Below, one piece after another: positions 16,449 to 25,541 of a stretch of 64,000 nt of DNA; the first letter of the stretch is position 1; every line of letters starts with the position of its first letter. Position numbers and translations under genes: made by a program. The DNA comes from Bradyrhizobium erythrophlei (lineage in GTDB: Bacteria > Pseudomonadota > Alphaproteobacteria > Rhizobiales > Xanthobacteraceae), in contig NZ_LT670817.1 of the NCBI RefSeq assembly GCF_900129425.1, positions 4,154,001 to 4,218,000 of the forward strand, in the 5' to 3' direction. The notes under the pieces were generated by a model that ran no database searches, was not told where the DNA came from, and saw only the letters and a list, made by a program, of their open reading frames with translations.

Positions 16449-19352
16449 TCAAGATTTCTTGCGTGACGAACCGCCGCCGGCGGCGGGAGCGTCGGGATTA
16501 CCGCCGGACGGCGGCAAAACATCAGGTTCTCTTTTCGGGGCAGCCTCCTTGCGGATACCTTGCAGGTCACGGGCCTCACGTATGAGGCCCTGCATTTTCG
16601 AGAGGCTGCCGCCTTCGATGCCGATCTCGGACAGGACCGAGTCGATCAGCGGCGCCTGCACGCGATAACGCAACGCGGAATCGATCACCTCGTCGGTCGC
16701 GTTGCGTCCGCCGCCGCCGCCGCCGCCCGAGCCGGAGCCGTTGAGGCCGTCGACATGCAGGATGCGGATGCCTTCGATCTTCTCCATCGGCTTGACGCTC
16801 TCCCGCACGATGCCTTCGATGTGCTCGAGCAGCTTGCGCTTGAACAGCGACTGGCGCGCGCCGTCGGTGAGCACGTTCTCGGCCTCGTTGATGAGTTTCT
16901 GCGCCTCGGCCTGCACGGCGGCGCGGATGCGCTCGGCCTCCGCCGCGATGCGGGTCTCCTCGGCTTCCTTCTCCGCGATGAGAACCTCGATGGTCTTGCG
17001 GCGCCGCGCGATCTCGCTGTCGCGCACGGTGATGGCCTTTTCCTGGGCTTCGGAGGCGTGCGCCTTGGCGTTTTCCGCCTCGGCCTGCGCGGCCGAATGC
17101 TCGAGCGACTTCTGGTAGAGGGCGATCGCCTTTTCCATCAGCGCCGTCTCGACTACCTTCTCACGGTCGACTTCCAGCTTGCGCAGATCGCGCTCGCGCG
17201 ACACGCGGGCTTCGTCTAGGCCGCGATCGGAAGCGATGCGGGAGCGCTCGACTTCCTCGCGTGAGGCGATTTCGGCCTCCTGCAGCGCCTGGACGCGGGC
17301 GATCTCCAGTTGCTCGATCGCGCGCCGCCGCTCCAGCCGCGCGGCTTCCATGACCTGCTCGCGCTCGACGTCGCTCTTCTCGACCTGCTGCTTGGCGAGG
17401 ATTTCGGCCTGGCGCACCTGCCGGTCGGCACTGATGCGTTCCGACTTCTTCGAGGACAGCGCGATGATCCGTTCCTCGTCGGCGATTTCGATCGCCTTCT
17501 TCTGGTCGATGTTCAGCACCTCTCGCGTCTTGGCGGAAGCGATGCGGTCGGCCTCCAGCGCCAGTTCGACGCCGATGCGCTGGCGCTCGATCGCGTCGCG
17601 GCGCTTGAGTTCGGCTGCGTCGAGCATTTCGGAGCGAGCGATCTCGAGACCCCGGGTATCGCGATCGGCCAGAATGCGCTCGGCGGCGACCATCTTCTCC
17701 TGAGCGATCTTGGCGGCCTCGATGGCCTCCCGCGCCCTGATCTCCGCGGATTCGATGCTCTGATTGCGGGCGATCTCGAGGCCGCGGATTTTCTCTTCCG
17801 AGGCGATGCGCGCGGAGGCGACGACGTGGCGCGAGGAAACCTCGGCCTTGTCGAGCGTTTCGTTGCGTTCGATTTCGAGCGTGCGGGTTTCCTGTTCGGC
17901 CTGAATGCGCTCGGCGGCGAGCAACTGCTCCCGCGCGATCCTGGCCGCCTCGGTTGCCTGCTGCGCGGCGATTTCGGCCTCCTCGATCGCCCGGGTGCGG
18001 GCGATTTCCAGCGAACGGGTGCGTTCTTCCGACGCGATGCGTTCGGCGTTGATCGATGTCATCTGCACGATGCGCAGCTTTTCCGTCGCCTCGCGGGCAG
18101 CGATCTCGGCTTCCTCGACCACGCGGGTGCGCTCGATCTCGCGCCGCCGGGTTTCTTCCTCGTTGACGATGCGCGACTCGCTGACCGCGCGCTCCTGCAG
18201 GATGCGCGCCTTTTCGACGGATTCGCGCGCCTGAATCTCGGCTTCCTCAATCGTGCGGGTACGCTCGATTTCCTTCTGGCGGACCTCGCGCTCGGAGGCG
18301 ATTCGGGCGGTGTCGACCGATCGCTGATTGGCGATCCGCGCCTTCTCGATGTCCTCGCGGGCGGAAATCTCGATTTCCTCGACCGCGCGGGTACGCTCGA
18401 TTTCCTTCTGCCGAATTTCCCGTTCCGACGCGATCCGGGCCTCGCTGATCGCCTGTTCGTTGGAAATGCGCGCCTTCTCGATGGTCTCGCGGGCGGAAAT
18501 TTGCGCCTGCTCGGCCTCGGTCTCGCGCAGCGCGCGCTCGCGCGCAACCTCGGTGCGCTGCATGGCGCGCCGCACCTCGATATCGCGCTGCTGTTCGAGC
18601 CGCGCGGCTTCGCTGTCGCGCTCGATGTCGAGCGCCTGGCGTTCGGCCTCGAGGTTGCGGGTGCGGATGCGGATCATCGAATCCTGTTCGATGTCGTTGC
18701 GCAGCTTGCGCTTGGCCTCGATGTCTTCCATCAGCCGGGTCAGGCCCTCGGCGTCGAAACGGTTGGAAGGATTGAAGAATTCGAGGTCGGTCTGGTCGAG
18801 ATCGGTGATCGCGACGGATTCCAGTTCGAGCCCGTTCTGCGCGAGCGCTTCGGCGGCGGCGGCCTTGACCCGCGCGACATATTCGCCGCGCTGCTCGTGC
18901 ATCTGCTCCATCGTCATTTCCGACGCGACGGAACGCAGCGAGGAGACGAATTTGCCGGAAAGCAGGGCGTGGAGGCGCTCGGGCTCGAGCGTGCGCCGGC
19001 CCAGCGTCGCCGCCGCAATCGAGACGGCTTCGCGCGTCGCCTGCACGCGGACATAGAAATCGGCCTCGATGTCGATGCGCATGCGGTCGCGCGTGATCAG
19101 CGCGCCGCCCTTCTCGCGCACGATCGCCATCGGCAGCACATTCATGTTGACCGGGGTAAAGTCGTGGATGAACGGCAGCACGAAGGCGCCGCCGTCGATG
19201 ACGACCCGCTGGCCGAGGAAGCCGGTGCGTACGAACGCGACCTCCTTGGACGAGCGGTGGTACAGCCAGTTCACGACATAGACGAACACCACGATGACGA
19301 TGATCGCGATGATCAGCCATAGGATCAGCGTGCCAATCAAAAGACCCGACAT
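16449..19352 (-). CDS. Giant flotillin-like membrane protein with 44-residue coiled-coil repeats
   Basis: A 967-residue SPFH/flotillin (YqiK-type members I know are roughly 550-700). Residues 4-30 are one hydrophobic membrane helix and about 35-225 the SPFH domain. From about 261 to 737 runs a charged coiled coil made of near-identical 44-residue units: starts at 305, 349, 393, 437, 481, 514, 558 and 602, then 638, 671 and 715. Typical unit text is ARIASEREVRQKEIERTR. Spacings are 44 or 33, multiples of 11, so it is a hendecad coil; one spacing is 36. The C-terminus has a Gly-rich loop (GSGSGGGGGGG, about 850) and a low-complexity Pro/Lys tail. Start 19352 follows GGAGGTAAGGAAG. It probably builds a membrane microdomain for the pathway enzymes. 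Confidence 0.9.
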   Translation of the reverse strand: MSGLLIGTLILWLIIAIIVIVVFVYVVNWLYHRSSKEVAFVRTGFLGQRVVIDGGAFVLPFIHDFTPVNMNVLPMAIVREKGGALITRDRMRIDIEADFYVRVQATREAVSIAAATLGRRTLEPERLHALLSGKFVSSLRSVASEMTMEQMHEQRGEYVARVKAAAAEALAQNGLELESVAITDLDQTDLEFFNPSNRFDAEGLTRLMEDIEAKRKLRNDIEQDSMIRIRTRNLEAERQALDIERDSEAARLEQQRDIEVRRAMQRTEVARERALRETEAEQAQISARETIEKARISNEQAISEARIASEREIRQKEIERTRAVEEIEISAREDIEKARIANQRSVDTARIASEREVRQKEIERTRTIEEAEIQARESVEKARILQERAVSESRIVNEEETRRREIERTRVVEEAEIAAREATEKLRIVQMTSINAERIASEERTRSLEIARTRAIEEAEIAAQQATEAARIAREQLLAAERIQAEQETRTLEIERNETLDKAEVSSRHVVASARIASEEKIRGLEIARNQSIESAEIRAREAIEAAKIAQEKMVAAERILADRDTRGLEIARSEMLDAAELKRRDAIERQRIGVELALEADRIASAKTREVLNIDQKKAIEIADEERIIALSSKKSERISADRQVRQAEILAKQQVEKSDVEREQVMEAARLERRRAIEQLEIARVQALQEAEIASREEVERSRIASDRGLDEARVSRERDLRKLEVDREKVVETALMEKAIALYQKSLEHSAAQAEAENAKAHASEAQEKAITVRDSEIARRRKTIEVLIAEKEAEETRIAAEAERIRAAVQAEAQKLINEAENVLTDGARQSLFKRKLLEHIEGIVRESVKPMEKIEGIRILHVDGLNGSGSGGGGGGGRNATDEVIDSALRYRVQAPLIDSVLSEIGIEGGSLSKMQGLIREARDLQGIRKEAAPKREPDVLPPSGGNPDAPAAGGGSSRKKS

Positions 19353-19396
19353 CTTCCTTACCTCCCCAACAGGCCGCTCCTGGATGCGACCCGAAT

Positions 19397-20239
19397 TCAG
19401 ACTTCCTGGTTTCGGCCGATGGCCTTGAACCGTTTGACCTGATCGGTCAGCGCGCGCTCGACCGGCAGGCGTTCCATCGAGGACGCGCCATAGAATCCAT
19501 GGCAGGTCTTCGTATGTTTCATGATGAAGTCCGCGTCCGCGGGCTCCGAGATCGGCCCGCCATGCGCGAGCACCAGAATATCCGGCCGGGCGCGCAGGGC
19601 CGCTCCGGCCCAGGCGTCGATCAAAGCGGGGCAATCCGCGAGTTTCAGCGCGGTTTGCGCTCCGATCGCGCCGCCGGTGGTCAGGCCCATGTGGCAGACC
19701 ACGATGTCGGCCCCGGCGCGCGCCATCGCTTCGGCCTCGGCTTCATTGAAAACATACGGCGTGGTCAGCAGATCCTTGGCGTGCGCCCTGGCGATCATGT
19801 CGACCTCGAGCGTGTAGGACATGCCGGTTTCTTCGAGATTGGCGCGGAACGTGCCGTCGATCAGGCCGACCGTCGGGAAGTTCTGGACGCCCGAAAACCC
19901 CAGCGCCTTGATCTCGTCGAGGAAGACGTCCATCTGCCGGAAGGGATCGGTGCCGTTGACGCCCGCGAGAACCGGCGTTCGCCGCACCACCGGCAGGACT
20001 TCCCGCGCCATGTCGACGACGATGGCATTGGCGTCGCCATAGGCCAGCAGACCGGCGAGCGAACCGCGGCCGGCCATGCGATAACGTCCGGAATTGTAGA
20101 TCACGATCAGGTCGGCTCCGCCGTCTTCCTCGCATTTGGCCGAGAGGCCGGTGCCTGCGCCGCCGCCCACGATCGGCTCGCCGCGCGCGACCATCGTGCG
20201 GAACCTTTCGAGCAGGGCTGAACGTTCGAATCGGGGCAT
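19397..20239 (-). CDS. TIM-barrel protein of the PEP-hydrolase-like family (Tm-1 C-terminal domain homologue)
   Basis: A 280-residue TIM barrel. Landmarks are VGGGAGTGLSAK (about 24-35), DLIVIYNSGRYRMAGRGSLAG (43-63) and VCHMGLTTGG (about 185-194). The family is annotated as phosphoenolpyruvate hydrolase-like, but the reaction is unproven. It follows the LivF/Tm-1 fusion gene with a 2-base gap, and its GAGGTAG ribosome site lies in that gene's end. In the tomato resistance protein Tm-1 the two domains are one chain, so these neighbours probably act together. Confidence 0.85.
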   Translation of the reverse strand: MPRFERSALLERFRTMVARGEPIVGGGAGTGLSAKCEEDGGADLIVIYNSGRYRMAGRGSLAGLLAYGDANAIVVDMAREVLPVVRRTPVLAGVNGTDPFRQMDVFLDEIKALGFSGVQNFPTVGLIDGTFRANLEETGMSYTLEVDMIARAHAKDLLTTPYVFNEAEAEAMARAGADIVVCHMGLTTGGAIGAQTALKLADCPALIDAWAGAALRARPDILVLAHGGPISEPADADFIMKHTKTCHGFYGASSMERLPVERALTDQVKRFKAIGRNQEV

Positions 20240-20241
20240 GA

Positions 20242-22470
20242 CTACCTCGCCGCGCGTTTGCGGTTGCCCGTGCGACCGTGCAGCACGCGAAACGCGGCAA
20301 CGACGGCGGACGAGAATTCGGGATCGTTGATGTGGCGCTTGATGCGGATCAGCTGCCGGTTGGTGGTCTGGCGCACGGTCTGTTCGAGCGCGCGGAACAA
20401 GGCGGCATCGGCCTCGGGATCGTGGAACGGCTGGCCCGGCGAATCGAGCGCGGAGACGCCGCCTTCGGGCAGGAAGAAGCGCACCGGTCCGTCCATGCGG
20501 TTGAGGCGCTCGCCGATCCAGCGGCCGATGGCATCATTTTCCGCCGCCGTGGTGCGCATCAACGTCACCTGTGGATTATGGACCTGCAGGCGGCGGCCGG
20601 CATAAGCGACGGGCACGGTATCCCTGGCGCCGAAATTGACCATGTCCAGCGCCCCGACCGAGCCGATATAGGGCAGGCGGGTGCGGATGAAGGCGCCGAA
20701 ACGATCCTCGGTCGCGGGGAACACGCCGCCCACCAGGAGATCGCACACTTCCGTGGTCGTGATGTCGATCGCGCCCGCCAGCATTCCGGAATCGACGAGC
20801 TTCTCCATCGATTGCCCGCCGACGCCGGTAGCGTGGAAAACCAGACACTCCCACTGCTTTGCGAGTTCCGCCGATATCTGCTGCACGCACCGGGTGGTGA
20901 CGCCGAACATCGTCAGGCCGACAGCGGGCAGGTCGGTCGCGGCGGGTTCTGCCGCGCCATCAGCAAGCCGCGACTTCACCATGCCGATCAGCGCTTGCGC
21001 GCCATTGCCAAGCACTTGGCGCGAAATCGAGTTGATGCCCTGCACGTCCGTCACCGAATACATCATCGTGATGTCGGCCGGGCCGACGTAGCGGCCGACA
21101 TCGCCCGACGCGATCGAGGAGATCAGGACCTTGGGGACGCCGATCGGCAGTGCGCGCATGCCCGGCGCGACGATCGAGGCGCCGCCCGAGCCGCCGGCGC
21201 TGATGATCCCGACAACGGCGGGCTGCCGCTTGATCCAGGCCTCGAACGCCTCCGCCATCGCGCTGACCGAGGCGCCGCGTTCGCCGTTGAAGACGCCGGG
21301 GCCGCCGCGCGGATGGTTGAGCGCGATTTCCTGTGCGGTCACGTCGGTGGTCGCGGGTTTGCCGCTGGTCGAAACGTCAACCAGCCGCGTCCGCAGACCA
21401 CTCGACTTGACGAGATCGCGGATGAAACGCAGCTCCGTCCCTTTGGTGTCGAGCGTGCCGACGACGAGCACCGCCGGCGATCCGCCTGAAAGGACGGACG
21501 TCGTCGAGGCGCGCCGGCGCGCCGCTTCATCGATCCGGGTGAACCCGGTCGAGACGGTTCGCGCGGCGGCCTCGATGCGGGCCGCGGGGACCGGTTGCGA
21601 CCATCGCGTCGGCGGAATCGGATTGGAAATGTAGATGCGAATCGGCCCCGGGCTTGCGACCGGGGCCGGCGCGCTCACCGTCTTCGCGCGCGGCGCGCCC
21701 ACCTGTTCGTCGTCGGCTTCCGGCTCGGCTTCCGAGTGCCGGCCGACGCCCAGCAGCCGCTGCTGCAATTCGCGATCGGCGGCCAATCGCTGCGAGTCGA
21801 TGACGCGATTGATCCGCCCATTGACCATGATCGCGACCTTGTCGGACACCGAGGTCGCGACGCCGATGTTCTGCTCGATGACAAGGACCGCGATGTCGCC
21901 GTCGTCGCCGAGCCTGACCAGCATCTCCTCGACTTGGTTGACGATCACAGGCGCCAGGCCCTCGGTGGGTTCGTCCATGATCAGCAGTTGCGGATTGGTC
22001 AGCAACGCGCGCGAAATGGCGAGCATCTGCTGCTCGCCGCCCGAAAGCTGGCCGCCGCCATTGTTCTTGCGTTCGGCGAGGCGGGGGAAGGTGTCGTAGA
22101 TGCGCTCCACGCTCCAGGCACCGCGCCGCGCGCCGAGACTGATGCGCAGATGTTCATCGACGGTGAGCGAGCGCCAGAGCCGGCGCCCCTGCGGGACATA
22201 GCCGACGCCAAGACGGGCGATTTGCGCCGGTTGCAGGCTCAGCAGATCCTGGCCGTTCATGCGGATCGAGCCGCTGGAGGCGCGCACCAGGCCCATGATG
22301 GTTTTGCAGAGCGTGGTCTTGCCCATGCCGTTGCGGCCGACCACGGAAAGAACGCCCCGCTCGAGCGCAAGGTCGACGCCCTGCAGCGCGTGCGAGTGAC
22401 CGTAATAGACGTTGAGCCCGCTGATCTGCAAGATCGCGTTCGCGGCGGCGGGACGGCGCGGCTCAGCCAT
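20242..22470 (-). CDS. Fusion of LivF-type ABC ATPase and Tm-1-like (UPF0261) domain
   Basis: A 742-residue fusion. Residues 1-240 are a LivF-like ATPase: Walker A GRNGMGKTT (about 44-52), signature LSGGEQQML and Walker B LLIMDEPTEGLAP. A Pro/Ala/Glu linker (about 245-325) leads to a Tm-1-like ATP-binding domain (about 330-742) opening with AVLVVGTLDTKGTELRF and including ISAGGSGGAS and HATGVGGQSMEKL. The fusion ties a transport ATPase to a possibly substrate-sensing or kinase-like domain. It overlaps LivG by 8 bases. Domain calls are firm; the function of the second half is unknown. Confidence 0.9.
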   Translation of the reverse strand: MAEPRRPAAANAILQISGLNVYYGHSHALQGVDLALERGVLSVVGRNGMGKTTLCKTIMGLVRASSGSIRMNGQDLLSLQPAQIARLGVGYVPQGRRLWRSLTVDEHLRISLGARRGAWSVERIYDTFPRLAERKNNGGGQLSGGEQQMLAISRALLTNPQLLIMDEPTEGLAPVIVNQVEEMLVRLGDDGDIAVLVIEQNIGVATSVSDKVAIMVNGRINRVIDSQRLAADRELQQRLLGVGRHSEAEPEADDEQVGAPRAKTVSAPAPVASPGPIRIYISNPIPPTRWSQPVPAARIEAAARTVSTGFTRIDEAARRRASTTSVLSGGSPAVLVVGTLDTKGTELRFIRDLVKSSGLRTRLVDVSTSGKPATTDVTAQEIALNHPRGGPGVFNGERGASVSAMAEAFEAWIKRQPAVVGIISAGGSGGASIVAPGMRALPIGVPKVLISSIASGDVGRYVGPADITMMYSVTDVQGINSISRQVLGNGAQALIGMVKSRLADGAAEPAATDLPAVGLTMFGVTTRCVQQISAELAKQWECLVFHATGVGGQSMEKLVDSGMLAGAIDITTTEVCDLLVGGVFPATEDRFGAFIRTRLPYIGSVGALDMVNFGARDTVPVAYAGRRLQVHNPQVTLMRTTAAENDAIGRWIGERLNRMDGPVRFFLPEGGVSALDSPGQPFHDPEADAALFRALEQTVRQTTNRQLIRIKRHINDPEFSSAVVAAFRVLHGRTGNRKRAAR

Positions 22471-23245
22471 GTCCGCCTCCCAGATAAAGCTCCTGCACCT
22501 CGGGATCGGACTCGATCTCGCGCGGCGCCCCTTCCTTGAAGATGCGGCCGTTGTGCATCATCGTCACGCTTTCCACCACGCGCAACGCCACGTCCATGTC
22601 GTGCTCGATGATGATGTAGCCGATATGCGCGGGAAGCGCCGACAGGATTTCGACCAGTTCCGCCCGCTCGGTCGGCGACAGACCCGCGGCGGGTTCATCG
22701 AACAGAATGAAGCGCGGCGCACCGGCGAGTGCGAGCGCGATCTCGAGCTGCCGCTGCTGGCCATAGCTCAGCTCGGACACGAGCTGATCCTTGACCGCGC
22801 TCAGGTGCACGGCTTGAACGAGGTTTTCCGCGGAATGAACCAGCGCGTCCGTGAGGCGAGGGCGAACCAGCGAGAAGCGTCCGCGCGAAACGCCGCGGCA
22901 GGCGAGATAGACGTTGTCGACCACCGAGAGGCCCGGAAACAGCGCCGAAATCTGATAGGTCCGCCGCAGGCCGCGCCGAATGCGCTCGTGCGGCGGAAAC
23001 GCGGTGACGTCCTCGCCGAAGAATCGGATCGTGCCCGAGGTCGGCAGGAAATCGCCGGTGACGCAGTTGAACAGCGTCGTCTTGCCGGCGCCATTGGAGC
23101 CCAGCACCGCGCGCCGCTCGCCCGGTCGCACGGTCATGGTCACGTCGGTCAGGGCGGCGAGCGCGCCGAACAGGCGCGTGACCCCGCGCAGCTCCAGCGC
23201 GTTGCCGGCGCCGACGGCAGACAGGCGTTGGGCGACGCTATCCAT
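22463..23245 (-). CDS. livG: Branched-chain amino acid-type ABC transporter ATPase LivG
   Basis: A 260-residue ATPase driving a Liv-type importer. Walker A is GSNGAGKTTLFN, the signature is LSYGQQRQLEIA, and Walker B is FILFDEPAAGLSPTER; the GSGT-free insertion RRTYQI before the Q-loop is typical of LivG. The start at 23245 (MDSVAQR) is chosen over the 23-codon upstream extension, which is Cys/Ala-rich and belongs to the overlap with livM. It partners with the LivF fusion. Confidence 0.92.
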   Translation of the reverse strand: MDSVAQRLSAVGAGNALELRGVTRLFGALAALTDVTMTVRPGERRAVLGSNGAGKTTLFNCVTGDFLPTSGTIRFFGEDVTAFPPHERIRRGLRRTYQISALFPGLSVVDNVYLACRGVSRGRFSLVRPRLTDALVHSAENLVQAVHLSAVKDQLVSELSYGQQRQLEIALALAGAPRFILFDEPAAGLSPTERAELVEILSALPAHIGYIIIEHDMDVALRVVESVTMMHNGRIFKEGAPREIESDPEVQELYLGGGHG

Positions 23246-24317
23246 GGCCGCCGCCTCCCGGTGCCGCATTTCGGGAGGACAGGCCGCGGTTGCGCCAGCG
23301 CATCCACAGGCCAATCACACCATCCGGCGACCAAAACACGATGACGAGGAAGCCGATGCCCACGAGCAGGCGAAACCGGTTGCCGTCTAGCCCTATCGCG
23401 ACCAGGAAATCGAGCGCGAAGGTGCGCAGGATCACAAAAATCAATGCGCCGATGAACGGCCCGATCGGCCGCGAAATGCCGCCGACGACGGCGATGACCA
23501 GAATGTCGATGGCGTTGTCGACACCGACGGAGCCGGGGGAAATCTGCCCATTGCTCCACACCAGCAGGATGCCGGCGATCGCGGCCACCAGGGAGGCGAA
23601 GACATAGGCGGCAACGCGATGCGCATTGACGTTGAAGCCGAGCGCGGCCATGCGGCGCGGATTGTCGCGTATGCCCTGCAGGGCAAGCCCGAACGGCGCG
23701 CGTGCGAGGTAGCCCGCCGCCCAATAGCAGATCGCGGCAAATCCCAACGTCACATAGTAAAACGGAATCGGCGAACGCCAGTCGACGCCCCAGAACTGCG
23801 GGGTCGCGATGCTGTTGATGCCGGTGTGGCCGTTGAATATCGCGTAATTCTGGTTGACGAAATAGAAAAATGCCGACGCGATCGCAAGCGTGATCATGAT
23901 CGTGTAGATGCCCACGGTACGGACCGCGAGCGCGCCGGTGATGGTGCCGAACAGCGTGGCGAGCGCCATGGCCATCGGCGCGGCGAGCCACCACGGCCAT
24001 CCGAGGCTGATGGTGGCCACGCCGCTGACGCCGAAGATCGCCACCATGTAGCCGGAGAAACCCGCGATTGTCATCTGCGCGAGACTGACCATGCCGCCGT
24101 AGCCGGCCAGAAACATCAGGCTGAGGCCGATCATTCCCAGAATGAACGACCATGAAAAAATCTGAAACAGGATGAACCCGTTCACCAGCAGCGGCATCAC
24201 CAGCAGGATCACGGCGACGATCGCGGCGGCCGGATGGATGCGCTTGGTCCAGTCGGCCGGGTCGGCGGCGATGGGAGCCGGTGCCGCCGATGGGCGTGTG
24301 ATTTCGACGATGGCCAT
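23238..24317 (-). CDS. livM: Branched-chain-type ABC transporter permease LivM
   Basis: A 359-residue polytopic inner-membrane permease. Hydrophobic segments begin at about 30 (IVAVILLVMPLLVNGF) and continue to about 345. The SLAQMTIAGFSGY segment and the EAA-like LQGIRDNPRRMAALG loop (about 220-235) are conserved in LivM. It ends 8 bases inside livG and starts 3 bases after livH, so the three are one transcript. Confidence 0.92.
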   Translation of the reverse strand: MAIVEITRPSAAPAPIAADPADWTKRIHPAAAIVAVILLVMPLLVNGFILFQIFSWSFILGMIGLSLMFLAGYGGMVSLAQMTIAGFSGYMVAIFGVSGVATISLGWPWWLAAPMAMALATLFGTITGALAVRTVGIYTIMITLAIASAFFYFVNQNYAIFNGHTGINSIATPQFWGVDWRSPIPFYYVTLGFAAICYWAAGYLARAPFGLALQGIRDNPRRMAALGFNVNAHRVAAYVFASLVAAIAGILLVWSNGQISPGSVGVDNAIDILVIAVVGGISRPIGPFIGALIFVILRTFALDFLVAIGLDGNRFRLLVGIGFLVIVFWSPDGVIGLWMRWRNRGLSSRNAAPGGGGHG

Positions 24318-24320
24318 CGC

Positions 24321-25331
24321 TCAGCGCCTCACCAGCAGGCCCTGGGGCCTGACCGCCAGCACGGCCACCATGATGAGGAAAGTGAGCACGATCGAATAGG
24401 TCGGAACGTAGACCGAGCCGAGCTGTTCGGCGAGACCAATAATCAAGGCGCCAAGCGCGGCGCCCGGAATCGAGCCCATGCCGCCGACGATCACCACGAC
24501 CAGCGACGCCAGCAGAAACCTTGTGTCCTCGCCCGGAGAAATCGATTGAAAGGTTGCGCCGACGACGCCGGCCATTCCCGCCAGCCCTGCGCCAAACGCG
24601 AACACCAGCACGAAAACCAGTTGAATCCGCACCCCCATCGCCGAGAGCATGTCGCGGTCGTCCACGCCCGCCCGCACGATCATCCCGATACGCGTTCGGT
24701 TGAGCACCAGCCACATCGCCAATCCGATCACGACGGAAGCCGCGAAAATGACCAGACGCACGATCGGGTATTGCAGGTAGACCGCTTCGCCCGAGGATTT
24801 GACCGCCACCACGAAGGGCAGGGGCGCCGGACCAACCAGCCAAGCGGGGGTCTGAACCTGGTAATAGTCGCCGCCGAACACCCAGAGCATGAGATCCGCG
24901 AGCACGATCGAAATGCCGATGGTGACCAGCGTCTGCCGGAGATCCTGGCCCTCCATGCGGCGGAACACCAGAACCTGCAGGATCATTCCGAGCAACGCCG
25001 CCGCCACGAAGGCCGCGACGAAGCTAAGCAGCCACGAACCGGTCCAAACCTCGGTCTTGTAGCCGATATATCCGCCGAACAGGTAAATCGACCCATGCGC
25101 GAGATTGACGTTGCGCATCAGTCCGAAGATCAGCGTGAAGCCGCTCGCGACCAGAAAATACAGCCCGCCCAGCGTGATCCCGTTGAGCAGCGCGTTGAGG
25201 AAAACCTTCTTCCTGCCGATCGCATCCTCCAGCCCCTGCGGCCATGTCCCGAAGATCAGCCAGATCGCCAGCACGATGACGATCAACAACAGGATCGACC
25301 AAAGCGGATGGCGTTCGACGAAGCGGTTCAT
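24321..25331 (-). CDS. livH: Branched-chain-type ABC transporter permease LivH
   Basis: A 336-residue inner-membrane permease. It has an N-terminal hydrophobic segment (LLLIVIVLAIWLIF, 13-26) and the LivH core: NGITLGGLYFLVASGFTLIFG (about 50-70) and NLAHGSIYLFGGYIGY. The loop RAGVDDRDMLSAMGVR contacts the ATPase in this family. The ribosome site is weak, so translation may be modest. About 210 bases separate it from the AraC gene, room for a second promoter. Confidence 0.92.
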   Translation of the reverse strand: MNRFVERHPLWSILLLIVIVLAIWLIFGTWPQGLEDAIGRKKVFLNALLNGITLGGLYFLVASGFTLIFGLMRNVNLAHGSIYLFGGYIGYKTEVWTGSWLLSFVAAFVAAALLGMILQVLVFRRMEGQDLRQTLVTIGISIVLADLMLWVFGGDYYQVQTPAWLVGPAPLPFVVAVKSSGEAVYLQYPIVRLVIFAASVVIGLAMWLVLNRTRIGMIVRAGVDDRDMLSAMGVRIQLVFVLVFAFGAGLAGMAGVVGATFQSISPGEDTRFLLASLVVVIVGGMGSIPGAALGALIIGLAEQLGSVYVPTYSIVLTFLIMVAVLAVRPQGLLVRR

Positions 25332-25541
25332 CCGACGGCGCTCGCAAAACGGGCCGGCGCGAAGCCAATGCGCCGAATTTTCATGCTGCCCTTGGCCATG
25401 ACGGCGCTCATCCTCCCGAACCTTTTCGCGGCTTGGTCGCGCGATTAAGGGGTCCAGTGTAGCCTGCCCGTATTCCGCACGCTTGATCGTGAGTATCTTT
25501 TTGCGAAGATGGGCGTCTGCTCGAAGGAAACAGGCACGTCT

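Noticed and set aside
17310..19322. A 670-codon open frame opposite the flotillin gene, and similar long frames opposite the Mo-subunit and XDH-type genes (for example 12670-14283)
   Set aside because: The opposite strand has clear domains, ribosome sites and gene overlaps. The long antisense frames follow from GC-rich codons and the repeats and carry no domain.
16449..19352. 132-base tandem repeats as a possible CRISPR or satellite array
   Set aside because: Repeats are imperfect, in one reading frame, without spacers, and encode the coiled coil.
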